This document shows, one piece after another, positions 1-8,372 of a DNA stretch of 64,000 nt (position 1 is its first letter; the number at the start of each line of letters is the position of its first letter). The position numbers and the translations under genes were made by a program. The notes beneath the pieces were generated by a model. It saw only the letters and a list, made by a program, of their open reading frames with translations, ran no database searches and was not told the origin of the DNA. This DNA comes from Providencia zhijiangensis (GTDB lineage Bacteria; Pseudomonadota; Gammaproteobacteria; Enterobacterales; Enterobacteriaceae), in contig NZ_CP135990.1 in the NCBI RefSeq assembly GCF_030315915.2, forward strand, positions 3,100,001 through 3,164,000, in the 5' to 3' direction.

Positions 1-785
1 TGACAATCGAACAGGTTAAAGATATCAACCGTCGTATGTCTATCGGTGAAGCTAAGGCTCGTCGTGCGAAGAAAGAGATGGTTGAAGCAAACTTACGTCT
101 GGTTATTTCTATCGCGAAGAAATATACCAACCGTGGTCTGCAGTTCCTTGATTTGATTCAAGAAGGTAACATCGGTCTGATGAAAGCGGTTGATAAGTTT
201 GAATACCGTCGTGGTTATAAGTTCTCAACTTATGCAACATGGTGGATCCGTCAGGCTATTACCCGTTCTATCGCTGACCAAGCACGTACAATCCGTATTC
301 CGGTTCACATGATTGAGACTATCAACAAACTGAACCGTATCTCTCGTCAAATGCTGCAAGAGATGGGCCGTGAGCCATCGCCAGAAGAACTGGCAGAACG
401 CATGCTAATGCCGGAAGATAAAATCCGTAAAGTACTGAAGATTGCGAAAGAGCCAATCTCCATGGAAACGCCAATCGGTGATGATGAAGATTCACATTTA
501 GGCGATTTCATTGAAGATACCACATTAGAGTTACCGTTAGATTCTGCAACGTCAGAAAGCTTACGTTCGGCAACTCATGAGGTTCTGGCTGGCTTAACCG
601 CACGTGAAGCGAAAGTCCTGCGTATGCGTTTCGGTATCGACATGAACACTGACCACACCTTAGAGGAAGTGGGTAAACAGTTTGATGTTACCCGTGAGCG
701 TATCCGTCAGATTGAAGCGAAAGCGCTGCGTAAATTACGTCACCCAAGCCGCTCAGAAGTTCTGCGCAGCTTCTTAGACGAATAA
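1..785 (+). CDS. rpoD: RNA polymerase sigma-70 factor RpoD, C-terminal part (5' end outside window)
   Basis: This is the last 260 or so residues of the primary sigma factor, open from the first base of the window. Region 2 is visible ([17 protein letters not shown], the -10 recognition helix [14 protein letters not shown]), followed by region 3 and region 4.2 with the -35-binding helix-turn-helix [18 protein letters not shown]. It ends [10 protein letters not shown], almost identical to E. coli RpoD. An in-frame ATG at 36 is internal, not the start: the reading frame continues upstream with [11 protein letters not shown]. It is followed by a strong terminator. Identity is certain; only the N-terminal half is missing. 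Confidence 0.99.
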   Translation, partial: TIEQVKDINRRMSIGEAKARRAKKEMVEANLRLVISIAKKYTNRGLQFLDLIQEGNIGLMKAVDKFEYRRGYKFSTYATWWIRQAITRSIADQARTIRIPVHMIETINKLNRISRQMLQEMGREPSPEELAERMLMPEDKIRKVLKIAKEPISMETPIGDDEDSHLGDFIEDTTLELPLDSATSESLRSATHEVLAGLTAREAKVLRMRFGIDMNTDHTLEEVGKQFDVTRERIRQIEAKALRKLRHPSRSEVLRSFLDE

Positions 786-815
786 GCCGTAAACGTCTTC
801 AAGTCTACAAAATCA

Positions 816-843
816 AACACCTGCTTCGGCAGGTGTTTTTTTA
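816..843 (+). terminator. Rho-independent terminator of rpoD
   Basis: The stem ACACCTGC, a TTCG tetraloop and GCAGGTGT (817-836) are followed by a run of T. It lies 31 bases after the rpoD stop. The T-run touches the stop codon of the convergent MFS gene, so that gene's 3' end abuts it. Confidence 0.95.
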
Positions 844-2316
844 TCGGTCACTTACTCTCAATTTTTGCTGGCGTTTAAACATTAACGCTAATGAAAGCAA
901 AATGGCTAATGCTCCACCAAACATCGCTAAATTAAAACCCGAAACAAAGGCTGAGCGGGTTGCTTGCTCAATTATCGTCGACGAAAAAACCCCATGATGA
1001 TTAACTAATTCGACAATCTGCTCAGTGGAAAACTGAGTATTAATCTGTTGATTACTCAGGAGTAAATCAACGGCTCGATGAGTCATTAGCGTGCCCAGTA
1101 AGGCGATACCCAGAGCCATACCTGTTTGTCTCAATGCATTCATCACCGCAGATGCCATCCCTGAATAAGCTTTTTCTACACTCGACATCACCAATGCGCC
1201 TATTGCCGGTGTTGCCATTCCCATGCCTGCCCCCAAAATAAATAACGTGGCCGCAATAGTGAAATAGTCGGTATCCGCATTCACTCGCGTCAATAACATG
1301 GATGACAGAGCTATCAGCAAGAAGCCAATAATCATAATGTTACGGACACTGTATCGCCCGGAAAACCGGCCGAAACTGAATGAAAACAGTGCCATCGCGA
1401 TAAATTCTGGCGCCATCCGTAAACCCGCTTCAAATGCTCCCCAACCTTGCCCTTTCTGTAAAAACAACGCGATAAAAAATACATTACTGTAGGTAGCAAA
1501 CCCGAGGGCAAATGACGCCATATTATATTGAAAAAAATCAGGGTTTTTCTTGAATAGATACAACGGTAATAGGGGGCGAGCCACCTTCAGCTCTACGGCA
1601 ACAAACCCCAATAATGCCACAGCGCCAAGCGCTAAACTTCCCAGAGTCCATGGGCTATCCCAACCGAGATCCCCCGCTTCAATTAACCCATAGGTGATCC
1701 CACCAAGAGCAACAATACTCAACAACTGACCAACCGGATCCAATGCCGCCTTATCCGGATCAGCACTTTCCATAATCCCTAAGCCTCCCAGCACCAAAGT
1801 CAGCAAGCCAATCGGAATATTGATGATAAAGATGGTTGTCCAATCAAAGGTATCCACTAGAAAACCACCCAAAATCGGACCGATGATCAGTGATAACGCA
1901 CTAACTGCCGACCAAATACCAATGACTTTAATTCGCTCAATGTCATTACTAAATGCCTGCGTAATAATGGATAACGCCCCTGGGATCAGCGCCGCGGCGG
2001 CAATGCCTTGAACAGCTCTTCCAAATAGCAACCACTGAATATTTGAGGCTAACGCACAGATTAACGACCCTAACGTAAAAATTGTGATCCCAACCAGCCA
2101 AACTTTCTTACGCCCATAACGATCGCTTAGCGGCCCGACGGAGAGGATCAATGCTGATAAGCACAGCGCATATGCATCTATAACCCATTGTAACATTGAT
2201 AGATTCGTGGAAAGTTCTTGCCCTATTGCAGGGAGTGCGACATTCACAATACTGATATCGAGCGTCGCCATAAACGTCCCCAAACACACAGCGATAATCA
2301 GAAAAATTCGTTTCAT
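841..2316 (-). CDS. MFS drug efflux transporter, DHA2 family (SmvA/EmrB-like)
   Basis: This is a 491-residue inner-membrane proton antiporter with the hydrophobic profile of a 14-helix DHA2 transporter. The family motif LDISIVNVALP lies at residues 19-29, motif A GPLSDRYGRKK at about 61-71 and the antiporter motif C-like GPILGG near 146. These features fit export of cationic drugs or biocides, as in SmvA; the substrate is inference. The start ATG at 2316 has GGGAATAAGAG upstream. It is convergent with rpoD. Its promoter region contains a 13-bp palindrome over the -35, suggesting repression by a TetR-type protein, yet no such gene is adjacent. Confidence 0.9.
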   Translation of the reverse strand: MKRIFLIIAVCLGTFMATLDISIVNVALPAIGQELSTNLSMLQWVIDAYALCLSALILSVGPLSDRYGRKKVWLVGITIFTLGSLICALASNIQWLLFGRAVQGIAAAALIPGALSIITQAFSNDIERIKVIGIWSAVSALSLIIGPILGGFLVDTFDWTTIFIINIPIGLLTLVLGGLGIMESADPDKAALDPVGQLLSIVALGGITYGLIEAGDLGWDSPWTLGSLALGAVALLGFVAVELKVARPLLPLYLFKKNPDFFQYNMASFALGFATYSNVFFIALFLQKGQGWGAFEAGLRMAPEFIAMALFSFSFGRFSGRYSVRNIMIIGFLLIALSSMLLTRVNADTDYFTIAATLFILGAGMGMATPAIGALVMSSVEKAYSGMASAVMNALRQTGMALGIALLGTLMTHRAVDLLLSNQQINTQFSTEQIVELVNHHGVFSSTIIEQATRSAFVSGFNLAMFGGALAILLSLALMFKRQQKLRVSDR

Positions 2317-2346
2317 TCTCTTATTCCCATATTCGATCTTTACCGT

Positions 2347-2375
2347 ATGTTAGATCGCAACTGACCGACGGTCAA
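2347..2375 (-). promoter_or_regulatory. Promoter of the DHA2 efflux gene with overlapping palindromic operator
   Basis: Reading the minus strand, -35 TTGACC (2375-2370), a 17-base spacer and -10 TAACAT (2352-2347) lie about 30 bases before the start codon. The perfect palindrome TGACCGACGGTCA (2362-2374) covers the -35 element. That arrangement is typical of a repressor operator, most often TetR-type; the regulator is not in the window. Confidence 0.6.
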
Positions 2376-2433
2376 TCAATATTGAGAATAAAAATCATTT
2401 GTAATTAAAACAAAGAATTCTTTGTTAGCTAAC

Positions 2434-2460
2434 TATAAAAAAACGGCCTATTGGCCGTTT
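2434..2460 (-). terminator. Terminator of the MFS2/NTF2-like gene pair
   Basis: The 8-bp stem AAACGGCC/GGCCGTTT with a 4-base loop (2441-2460) is followed on the minus strand by a T-run (2434-2440). It lies 37 bases beyond the stop of the NTF2-like gene. Confidence 0.85.
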
Positions 2461-2497
2461 CATGTTCCACTAAGTAACTATTTTTTTAAAACTTGGG

Positions 2498-2890
2498 TTA
2501 TTTCACCGGTGTTTCATGCAGGTATTTCCAAGTACATTTTTCATTTTCAACATGGATACACGCAGTTGAGATTCGTAACGACGAAATGCCTTCATTGGTC
2601 TGCAATTCTTGGTATTGTATCCAGCAATCACTCCCTACCTGCTGTATTGGCACTATATTCTGAATTGCGATAGTCAAATGAGGCTTTTTGCCAACATGTT
2701 GACTAAACAGCGCAGTGACATCTTTGTGGGTGATCCCCTGCCCTTGAATGGTGATCATTTTAAAATCCGGATCAAAGCTATTCAATAAAAGCGGCAAACT
2801 CTCTCCCTGATTGCGCCCTGTAAATACATCTTCAATAACCACATGTAAATCAATCACACTTTGTACTGCCAGCGACATTTTAGAGTCCAT
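2498..2890 (-). CDS. NTF2-like / DUF4440-type small protein
   Basis: This 130-residue soluble protein has no signal peptide. The pattern of an N-terminal helix (SVIDLHVVIEDVFTG), a bulky-hydrophobic middle (LNSFDPDFKMITIQGQGITHKDVTALF) and a C-terminal beta region (CIHVENEKCTWKYLHETPV) resembles the SnoaL/DUF4440 branch of the NTF2-like fold, whose members bind small ligands or act as isomerases. No catalytic residues can be assigned. The ATG follows the stop of the upstream MFS gene with no gap, so the two are co-transcribed. Function is unknown; the fold assignment is moderate. Confidence 0.6.
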   Translation of the reverse strand: MDSKMSLAVQSVIDLHVVIEDVFTGRNQGESLPLLLNSFDPDFKMITIQGQGITHKDVTALFSQHVGKKPHLTIAIQNIVPIQQVGSDCWIQYQELQTNEGISSLRISTACIHVENEKCTWKYLHETPVK

Positions 2891-4222
2891 TTATTTTCCC
2901 CTAATAACTGAAATTAACGATAGCAGCCCCAGAATAGCTGCAATGAAAAACGTATATTGATAACGAACTAACTCCGATGAAAATGAAATAAGGTTAAAGA
3001 GGGAAATTAATACCACCGTCCCCACACTAAAGGCCACCTGACGGTTAATATTCCACAGCACGCTACCTTGCAATAAATCCTTATCTTTAAAGTCTATTAA
3101 TGCACTGATTTGCGCCGTATTCGCACTGATCCCACCGCCTGTTCCCATTAATAAATAAGCCATAATGAGCAACATTAATTGGCTTTGGTTATCGACCCAA
3201 AACAGAGTCAAGATCCCAATGCTATGCACAACGATACCTGTAATAAATAGGCTTCGCTTACCCAGACGATGATAAAAATAGCCGCCAGTTACCATGGAAA
3301 TCAGAGCACCCGCCGCATACACCAACATAAACATGCCCGTTTGTTGTGCATTAAATCCGATGTTATTTTGGAGGTTAAATATGTTCAGTAAATTAACGCC
3401 CGTAAAAATTCCCGGCACCGCGTAATAAACAATAAAACCATTACGTAAATTATAATTTTTGAGTAATTGCAGGTTTAAAATCGGTGCTCGGCATTTCTTT
3501 GCGTACTGTAAATAGACAATCAGCAAAGCGGCAGAAAGCGAAAAACTCAATAATCCGAGAGCTAAACTTTGATAATCATTATAAAGAGAGAATGACATCA
3601 ATAAGCTCAGTAAACTGAAACTGACTAACAGCAAACCAATAATATCAGGCTTTTCTCGTACCTGTTTTTCACTGGATTTTACCCAGCCCCAAGCCAACAG
3701 TACCGCCAGCAATGAAAACGGAAGATTAGCAAAGAATACCCATCGCCAAGAAAGAGAATCGATAATCATGCCACCAATTGCCGGAGAAAATGCTGGGGCA
3801 ATTAAAGCAACCGTCATAATCATCGTCGATATCTTTTGGCGTTCTTGATTAGGAAATAGAGCAAATACTAAAGCCTGCCCAACAGGAATTAGTAATCCCC
3901 CTGCAATTCCCTGAATAAAGCGCCAGAAAATCAAACTATAAATAGAATCACTAAATCCACATAGCCCAACGGAAAGGGAAAATAGCAGCATCGAATAAGC
4001 CAGTAACTTACGCTCCCCCAAACGACCCGCTAACCACAGGCTAACTGGCATAATGAGCACGAGTCCTAAAATATAGGCATTCGCCACCCAAGAGACCATC
4101 GACTGGCTCGCCGAAAATGCCGAAGCGATGTCTGGCAATGCAATGGCAGACATAAAAATATTAATACAATCAATGAAAAAGCCGAGAAGAAATACTGTAG
4201 CGATTTGATAACGGTATGACAT
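2891..4222 (-). CDS. MFS transporter, EmrB/QacA-like
   Basis: This encodes a 443-residue polytopic membrane protein. The start is the ATG at 4222, which has the strong GGAGGT at 4227-4232; an upstream TTG in frame (4240) lacks that support. The family features are an acidic residue in helix 1 (FLLGFFIDCINIFMSAIALP), a degenerate motif A (AGRLGERK) and a motif C-like stretch ALIAPAFSPAIGG after helix 4. It is probably a proton-driven exporter of small molecules; substrate unknown. It is divergent from a LysR regulator 98 bases away, the usual layout for a regulator and its target, and shares an operon with the NTF2-like gene. Confidence 0.85.
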   Translation of the reverse strand: MSYRYQIATVFLLGFFIDCINIFMSAIALPDIASAFSASQSMVSWVANAYILGLVLIMPVSLWLAGRLGERKLLAYSMLLFSLSVGLCGFSDSIYSLIFWRFIQGIAGGLLIPVGQALVFALFPNQERQKISTMIMTVALIAPAFSPAIGGMIIDSLSWRWVFFANLPFSLLAVLLAWGWVKSSEKQVREKPDIIGLLLVSFSLLSLLMSFSLYNDYQSLALGLLSFSLSAALLIVYLQYAKKCRAPILNLQLLKNYNLRNGFIVYYAVPGIFTGVNLLNIFNLQNNIGFNAQQTGMFMLVYAAGALISMVTGGYFYHRLGKRSLFITGIVVHSIGILTLFWVDNQSQLMLLIMAYLLMGTGGGISANTAQISALIDFKDKDLLQGSVLWNINRQVAFSVGTVVLISLFNLISFSSELVRYQYTFFIAAILGLLSLISVIRGK

Positions 4223-4320
4223 AGCTACCTCCGGTCGCAAAGAGTAGAGTGCAACCCTTCTCCTGTCGATACAAAGGAAGTAAAATCATTGTTTAACACA
4301 ACCAAACAACCGAGCGGATT

Positions 4321-5214
4321 ATGCAAAAAAATCTCAAGCAAATTACCAGCTTTCTTCAAGTTGTCGATTCTGGTTCATTTACCAAAGCCGCAGAAGTCTT
4401 AGAGCTAAGCCGTTCGATGGTCAGTATTGATGTTAAACAGCTCGAAAAAAGCTTAAATGTCAGCTTATTGGTGCGAAATACCCGCAATATTGCGCTCACT
4501 GAGGTGGGAAAATATTTCTACGATGATTTTAAACGGATTCAATTACAGATAGAGGAAGCCTTTGAGAGAAGTCAAAATTTAGCAACCAACATAACTGGCA
4601 CATTACGTTTCTCTTCAACCAATGAATTTGGCCAGCGTTACATTTTGCCTTTGCTCCCAGCATTTTGCCGGCAATACCCTCAACTGCGCCTACAATACAG
4701 CTTTAATTCTTCTTTTGATGATTTATTGGCTGAAAAGCTGGATATTGCGATTCGATTAGGGAATTTAAAAAATTCATCATTAAAATCCCGTAAGATCGGA
4801 GAATATGCAATTTATTTGGTCGCCACACCACAATTTACCAATCAATATTCCATTAAAAATATCGAGGACTTAGCGCATATTCCGTGGGTCACACATTCAC
4901 TACTGAATTTACAAGATAGCCAATATATTCTACAAAATCGCCATGGCGAAAAATTTGGGTTGCCCCTATTAAACAGCCAATATGAATCCAACTCCGCAGA
5001 GACTATCCGTCAACTGGCACTCGCTTCATTAGGTGCCGCGATTTGCCCCGCATGGCTGGTTGAAGAGGATTTAAAAGCACAACGATTAGTACGCTTGTTG
5101 CCTGAATTCGAGCTACCGAAACAAAACATTCAATTGCTCTATCCCAATACCCAAACTCTACCCGCCAAGACACGGGCATTTATTGAGTTTTTGGTTGATA
5201 AAATGCAGCAGTGA
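4321..5214 (+). CDS. LysR-family transcriptional regulator
   Basis: This is a 297-residue DNA-binding protein. The N-terminal winged helix-turn-helix spans about residues 4-62 (FLQVVDSGSFTKAAEVLELSRSMVSIDVKQLE), followed by a linker helix and a periplasmic-binding-like effector domain from about residue 90. It resembles the CrgA/AaeR-type subgroup, starting the effector domain with GTLRFSSTNEFG. It most likely controls the divergent MFS gene; the inducer is unknown. Its TGA is immediately followed (base 5215) by the stop of the convergent nikE-like gene, so no terminator fits between them. Confidence 0.9.
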   Translation: MQKNLKQITSFLQVVDSGSFTKAAEVLELSRSMVSIDVKQLEKSLNVSLLVRNTRNIALTEVGKYFYDDFKRIQLQIEEAFERSQNLATNITGTLRFSSTNEFGQRYILPLLPAFCRQYPQLRLQYSFNSSFDDLLAEKLDIAIRLGNLKNSSLKSRKIGEYAIYLVATPQFTNQYSIKNIEDLAHIPWVTHSLLNLQDSQYILQNRHGEKFGLPLLNSQYESNSAETIRQLALASLGAAICPAWLVEEDLKAQRLVRLLPEFELPKQNIQLLYPNTQTLPAKTRAFIEFLVDKMQQ

Positions 5215-5811
5215 CTATGCGCTCGCCACCGCCCACACCTTGGTACAAACCTTCTCCAGCAGCGCTTTATTGTGGCTAAAAATAATCATCGCGAGGGGGC
5301 GTTGCTGTGAAATACGGATCAAATGCTGCCACACTTCCTTTTGAAGATGGGCATCTAATTGAGCCGTGATTTCATCGGCGATCAACACTTTAGTACGAGG
5401 ATCGAGAGCACGAAGTAAAGCTACCCGCGCCAGTTCTCCGCCCGATAACTCGCTGGGGCGTCGCTCTAACCATTGCGGTTTAATAGAAAGGTAATCTAAC
5501 CATTGGGCATCCGGTTCCCACGCATCACGAACACTGGAACCTACGGTACGATAAGGATTAAAGCTTTTTTCTGGGTGCTGCGGGACTAGCTGAATAGGGC
5601 AATAACCGCGATGAGGAACAGGTTCACCATTCAATAAAACTTGCCCATCAGTGGGCTTTTGCCACTGCCCAAGCACACGTCCTAGCGTCGTTTTCCCAAA
5701 TCCACTGGGAGCGGAAATACCCAGTCGCTCATTGTCTGCCAATGACAAATTCAGGTTATCCCACAGTACCCTACCCGCTTGCTCAATACGCAGATTTTGA
5801 ATCTCTAGCAT
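5215..5811 (-). CDS. nikE: Nickel/peptide ABC importer ATPase (NikE-like)
   Basis: This is the last gene of a five-gene importer operon, 198 residues with the start at ATG 5811 (GGAGG at good spacing). It carries a P-loop APSGFGKTT (first glycine replaced by alanine), a Q-loop PQHPEKSFNPY, the ABC signature LSGGELARV, Walker B VLIADEITAQLD and an H-switch in FSHNK. It is about 60 residues shorter than E. coli NikE, lacking the usual C-terminal OppF/DppF extension. It pairs with the NikD-like ATPase at the cytoplasmic face. Nickel is inferred from the adjacent hydrogenase maturation genes. Confidence 0.8.
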   Translation of the reverse strand: MLEIQNLRIEQAGRVLWDNLNLSLADNERLGISAPSGFGKTTLGRVLGQWQKPTDGQVLLNGEPVPHRGYCPIQLVPQHPEKSFNPYRTVGSSVRDAWEPDAQWLDYLSIKPQWLERRPSELSGGELARVALLRALDPRTKVLIADEITAQLDAHLQKEVWQHLIRISQQRPLAMIIFSHNKALLEKVCTKVWAVASA

Positions 5812-5815
5812 CTGG

Positions 5816-6601
5816 CTACCTCCACTCATCCAACATCATAAATTGATGTTCAGGCAAGGCATTCCATAGCGATTGGATCCATTGCCCACCACCACCTTGT
5901 TTGAGTTTTTGGCTACTCAGTACTTCTTCAAGCGCACCATTACGCAGTAGTGCCACGCGATCGGCGAAACGCACTGCCATAGAAAGGTCATGGGTTACCC
6001 ACAATACACCGCGACCATCGCGACACAGGGATTTAATATTATCGAGCAATTGTACCGCATGTTCATCATCCAGCCATGAAGAGATCTCATCAGCGAGAAT
6101 ATATTCCGCGCGAGAAAGCGTGGCGCTGCTCGCCAGTACCCTTTTAGCCATTCCCCCTGAGAGCTGGCTTGGGTAGTGATTCACTAGGCTCGATTGCAAA
6201 CTGTACTCTTGTAGGTGTCGTGCGACATCGTGCATTTTTATATGCTTCCCGCTAAGTACCGCGGCGCGTTCTAGCTGAGGGCCAATCTGAATTAATGGAT
6301 TTAACGCGCTCACACCTTGAGGCACGTAACACAACGAATTCCCGCGATACTGGGATTTGGTTTTCTCTGTCAGGGCTTGACCATTCAGTTCGATATTCCC
6401 TTTACAGCGCATATTGTCTGGCAATAATCCTAATGCGCTTTGTAGCAATAAACTTTTACCTTCACCACTACTGCCAATCAGCGCCACCATTTCGCCAGGT
6501 TGAATATCTAGCGAAATATCTTGCAGTAATGGAGACCATTGCTTTTTACCCAACCAACGATATTGCGCCACATCAATGGTCAGATTTTCAAATTTCAGCA
6601 T
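5816..6601 (-). CDS. nikD: Nickel/peptide ABC importer ATPase (NikD-like)
   Basis: This 261-residue ATPase starts at ATG 6601, where AGGGGAG gives the ribosome site; an earlier in-frame codon at 6619 lacks support. Motifs are Walker A GSSGEGKS, Q-loop VPQGVSALNPL, signature LSGGMAKRV, Walker B YILADEISSWLD and switch histidine WVTHDLS. The phrase ALNPL after the Q-loop is typical of the Opp/Dpp/Nik subfamily. It overlaps the permease gene upstream by 7 bases and precedes nikE by 4, so translation is coupled. Confidence 0.85.
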   Translation of the reverse strand: MLKFENLTIDVAQYRWLGKKQWSPLLQDISLDIQPGEMVALIGSSGEGKSLLLQSALGLLPDNMRCKGNIELNGQALTEKTKSQYRGNSLCYVPQGVSALNPLIQIGPQLERAAVLSGKHIKMHDVARHLQEYSLQSSLVNHYPSQLSGGMAKRVLASSATLSRAEYILADEISSWLDDEHAVQLLDNIKSLCRDGRGVLWVTHDLSMAVRFADRVALLRNGALEEVLSSQKLKQGGGGQWIQSLWNALPEHQFMMLDEWR

Positions 6602-7407
6602 GTTGCTCCCCTTAACCACAATTGTTGAGCCGATTTCGCAAATTGGTCAAATAGCAGGACTAACCCCATCAATGCCGCACCGGGGAAAACCACCATCCAC
6701 CACGCACCTGTACTCAAATAACGTAACGCTTCAGAAAGCAAAATACCCAGTGATGGCTCATGGGGTGCGAGCCCAAACCCCAGGAAACTTAATGCCGCGC
6801 TGTGTAACACGGAATGCGGAAACATCAATAATGTTCCGACCATCCATTGAGGAAGCAGCATCGGTAAATAATGGTAGCGTAAACGCTCAAATGCGCTGTT
6901 GCCAATACGATGGGATAGCATGATGTAATCCGTTTGCTGAACCCGCAGCAGTTCAGAACGTAGAATCAGCGTTAATTTAGGCCAATGGGTTAATGCCACC
7001 GCCCAAATCACGCCCATTTTCCCGCCGCCTAGCGTAAAGCAAATCAGTACCAATAATAGTAAATGTGGTAGAGCGAGTAACGCGTCAATAATGCCGCGCA
7101 CTACATAATCCATGCTTTTATTGAGCGAAGATAACCCCGCCATCACCAAGGCGATAATGCCACTGGTGATCGAGGCGGTTAAACCAATTTGTAAACTGGT
7201 GGCCAGCCCTTGAAATGTACGTTCAAATAAATCGCGCCCTAAATTGTCTGTTCCAAATAAATGCAACAATGACGGCGCTTGTCGCCTATCGAGCAAGCTC
7301 ATTTCAATATCAGAAGAGAGCAGCCAAAAGGCGTAGCTACCTAATAAAATCAGGCAACTTAATGAAAGGAGTAGTTTGATCAGAGCGCGATTCGGATTAT
7401 AGGTCAT
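6595..7407 (-). CDS. nikC: Nickel/peptide ABC importer permease (NikC-like)
   Basis: This 270-residue inner-membrane permease of the DppC/OppC type has an N-terminal helix, then the typical loop HLFGTDNLGRDLFERTFQGLATSLQIGL and several helices. The EAA-like coupling loop has residues AFERLRYHYLPML. It forms the channel with the NikB-like partner, whose stop it overlaps by four bases (ATGA). Both are embedded in the operon order A-B-C-D-E, the same as E. coli nikABCDE and Yersinia yntABCDE. Confidence 0.87.
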   Translation of the reverse strand: MTYNPNRALIKLLLSLSCLILLGSYAFWLLSSDIEMSLLDRRQAPSLLHLFGTDNLGRDLFERTFQGLATSLQIGLTASITSGIIALVMAGLSSLNKSMDYVVRGIIDALLALPHLLLLVLICFTLGGGKMGVIWAVALTHWPKLTLILRSELLRVQQTDYIMLSHRIGNSAFERLRYHYLPMLLPQWMVGTLLMFPHSVLHSAALSFLGFGLAPHEPSLGILLSEALRYLSTGAWWMVVFPGAALMGLVLLFDQFAKSAQQLWLRGATC

Positions 7408-8372
7408 GATTCTCTTATCACTCCCTTATTCACCCGTTTTAATAGCAAATCTGCCATCGTATTACTGAAGAAAATCAGTACGGCACAGAGCATCACAATC
7501 CCCATTAACAATGGCACATCTCCACGTAAGCCTGCATCAATAGTGGCTTGTCCTAACCCTGGGTACGCAAACACTTTCTCTGCTAATAATGCACCACTAA
7601 AAAGCTCGCCAACAGAGGCAAACTGCAAGCAAATCGCAGGTGTGATAGCGTGTTTAAGCACATGGAAGCCCATCATTGACCAGCCTTTATCCCCTTGCGC
7701 TTGTGCATAATGAATAAACTCGCTGTTCATCACTTCAGCCACTTTGGCGCGGGTATGCAAAGCAATGGTGCCGACCCCCAGCATTCCGAGGGCAATGACG
7801 GGTAAAATTAAATGCTGAATTTTTTGTGAAAATGTGGCGGTCTGTTCATCGAGGCCAATCGGCCATGCACAGCAAATTGGCGCCCATTTTAGGGAAACCG
7901 CAAACAAGGAAAGCAGCAATAAACCTATCCAAAAGACGGGAATTGAAGCGAGTAAATAACAAAATGCCGAAATGATTTTGTCAGGCCAGCGGTTTAAGTA
8001 GCGCCCTGCGACTAATCCAAGCCCAAACCCGACCACACCGGAAAATACCCACGCACTGCCGAGCAATGCGAGTGAAGGAACAATACGGTCAGAAATCACT
8101 TGTAAAACAGGGGTATTGTATAGCATCGAATACCCCAAATCCCCTTGAAGCATTTGTGAAAACCAGCGCCAGAACTGCATCCAGAGCGGTTGATCAAGCC
8201 CCCAACGCGCCGCAATCAGCGGATATTGCTCCGGGGGCACATGCATCAAGTCGTTACCAATATAGGCTTTGATCGGATCAATCGGCGAGTAACTTAGCAG
8301 GATAAAAATCCCCAGCGCGGTTACCGTTAATAAGCAGATAAATCGCAATAAAAGCCCAAAGGTTGTTCGCAT
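7404..8372 (-). CDS. nikB: Nickel/peptide ABC importer permease (NikB-like)
   Basis: This 322-residue DppB/OppB-type permease has an N-terminal signal-anchor helix, then a periplasmic stretch containing RWGLDQPLWMQFWRWFSQMLQGDLGYSM, a hallmark of the family. The C-terminal channel domain carries the coupling loop (AQAQGDKGWSMMGFHVLKHAI) and GALLAEKVFAYPGLG. It starts with ATG 8372, overlapping the last base of the substrate-binding-protein stop, so expression is coupled. It heterodimerises with NikC. Confidence 0.87.
   Translation of the reverse strand: MRTTFGLLLRFICLLTVTALGIFILLSYSPIDPIKAYIGNDLMHVPPEQYPLIAARWGLDQPLWMQFWRWFSQMLQGDLGYSMLYNTPVLQVISDRIVPSLALLGSAWVFSGVVGFGLGLVAGRYLNRWPDKIISAFCYLLASIPVFWIGLLLLSLFAVSLKWAPICCAWPIGLDEQTATFSQKIQHLILPVIALGMLGVGTIALHTRAKVAEVMNSEFIHYAQAQGDKGWSMMGFHVLKHAITPAICLQFASVGELFSGALLAEKVFAYPGLGQATIDAGLRGDVPLLMGIVMLCAVLIFFSNTMADLLLKRVNKGVIRES

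Noticed and set aside
2422..2673. 83-residue open frame opposite the NTF2-like gene
   Set aside because: It reads through the terminator and the antisense of a better-supported gene.
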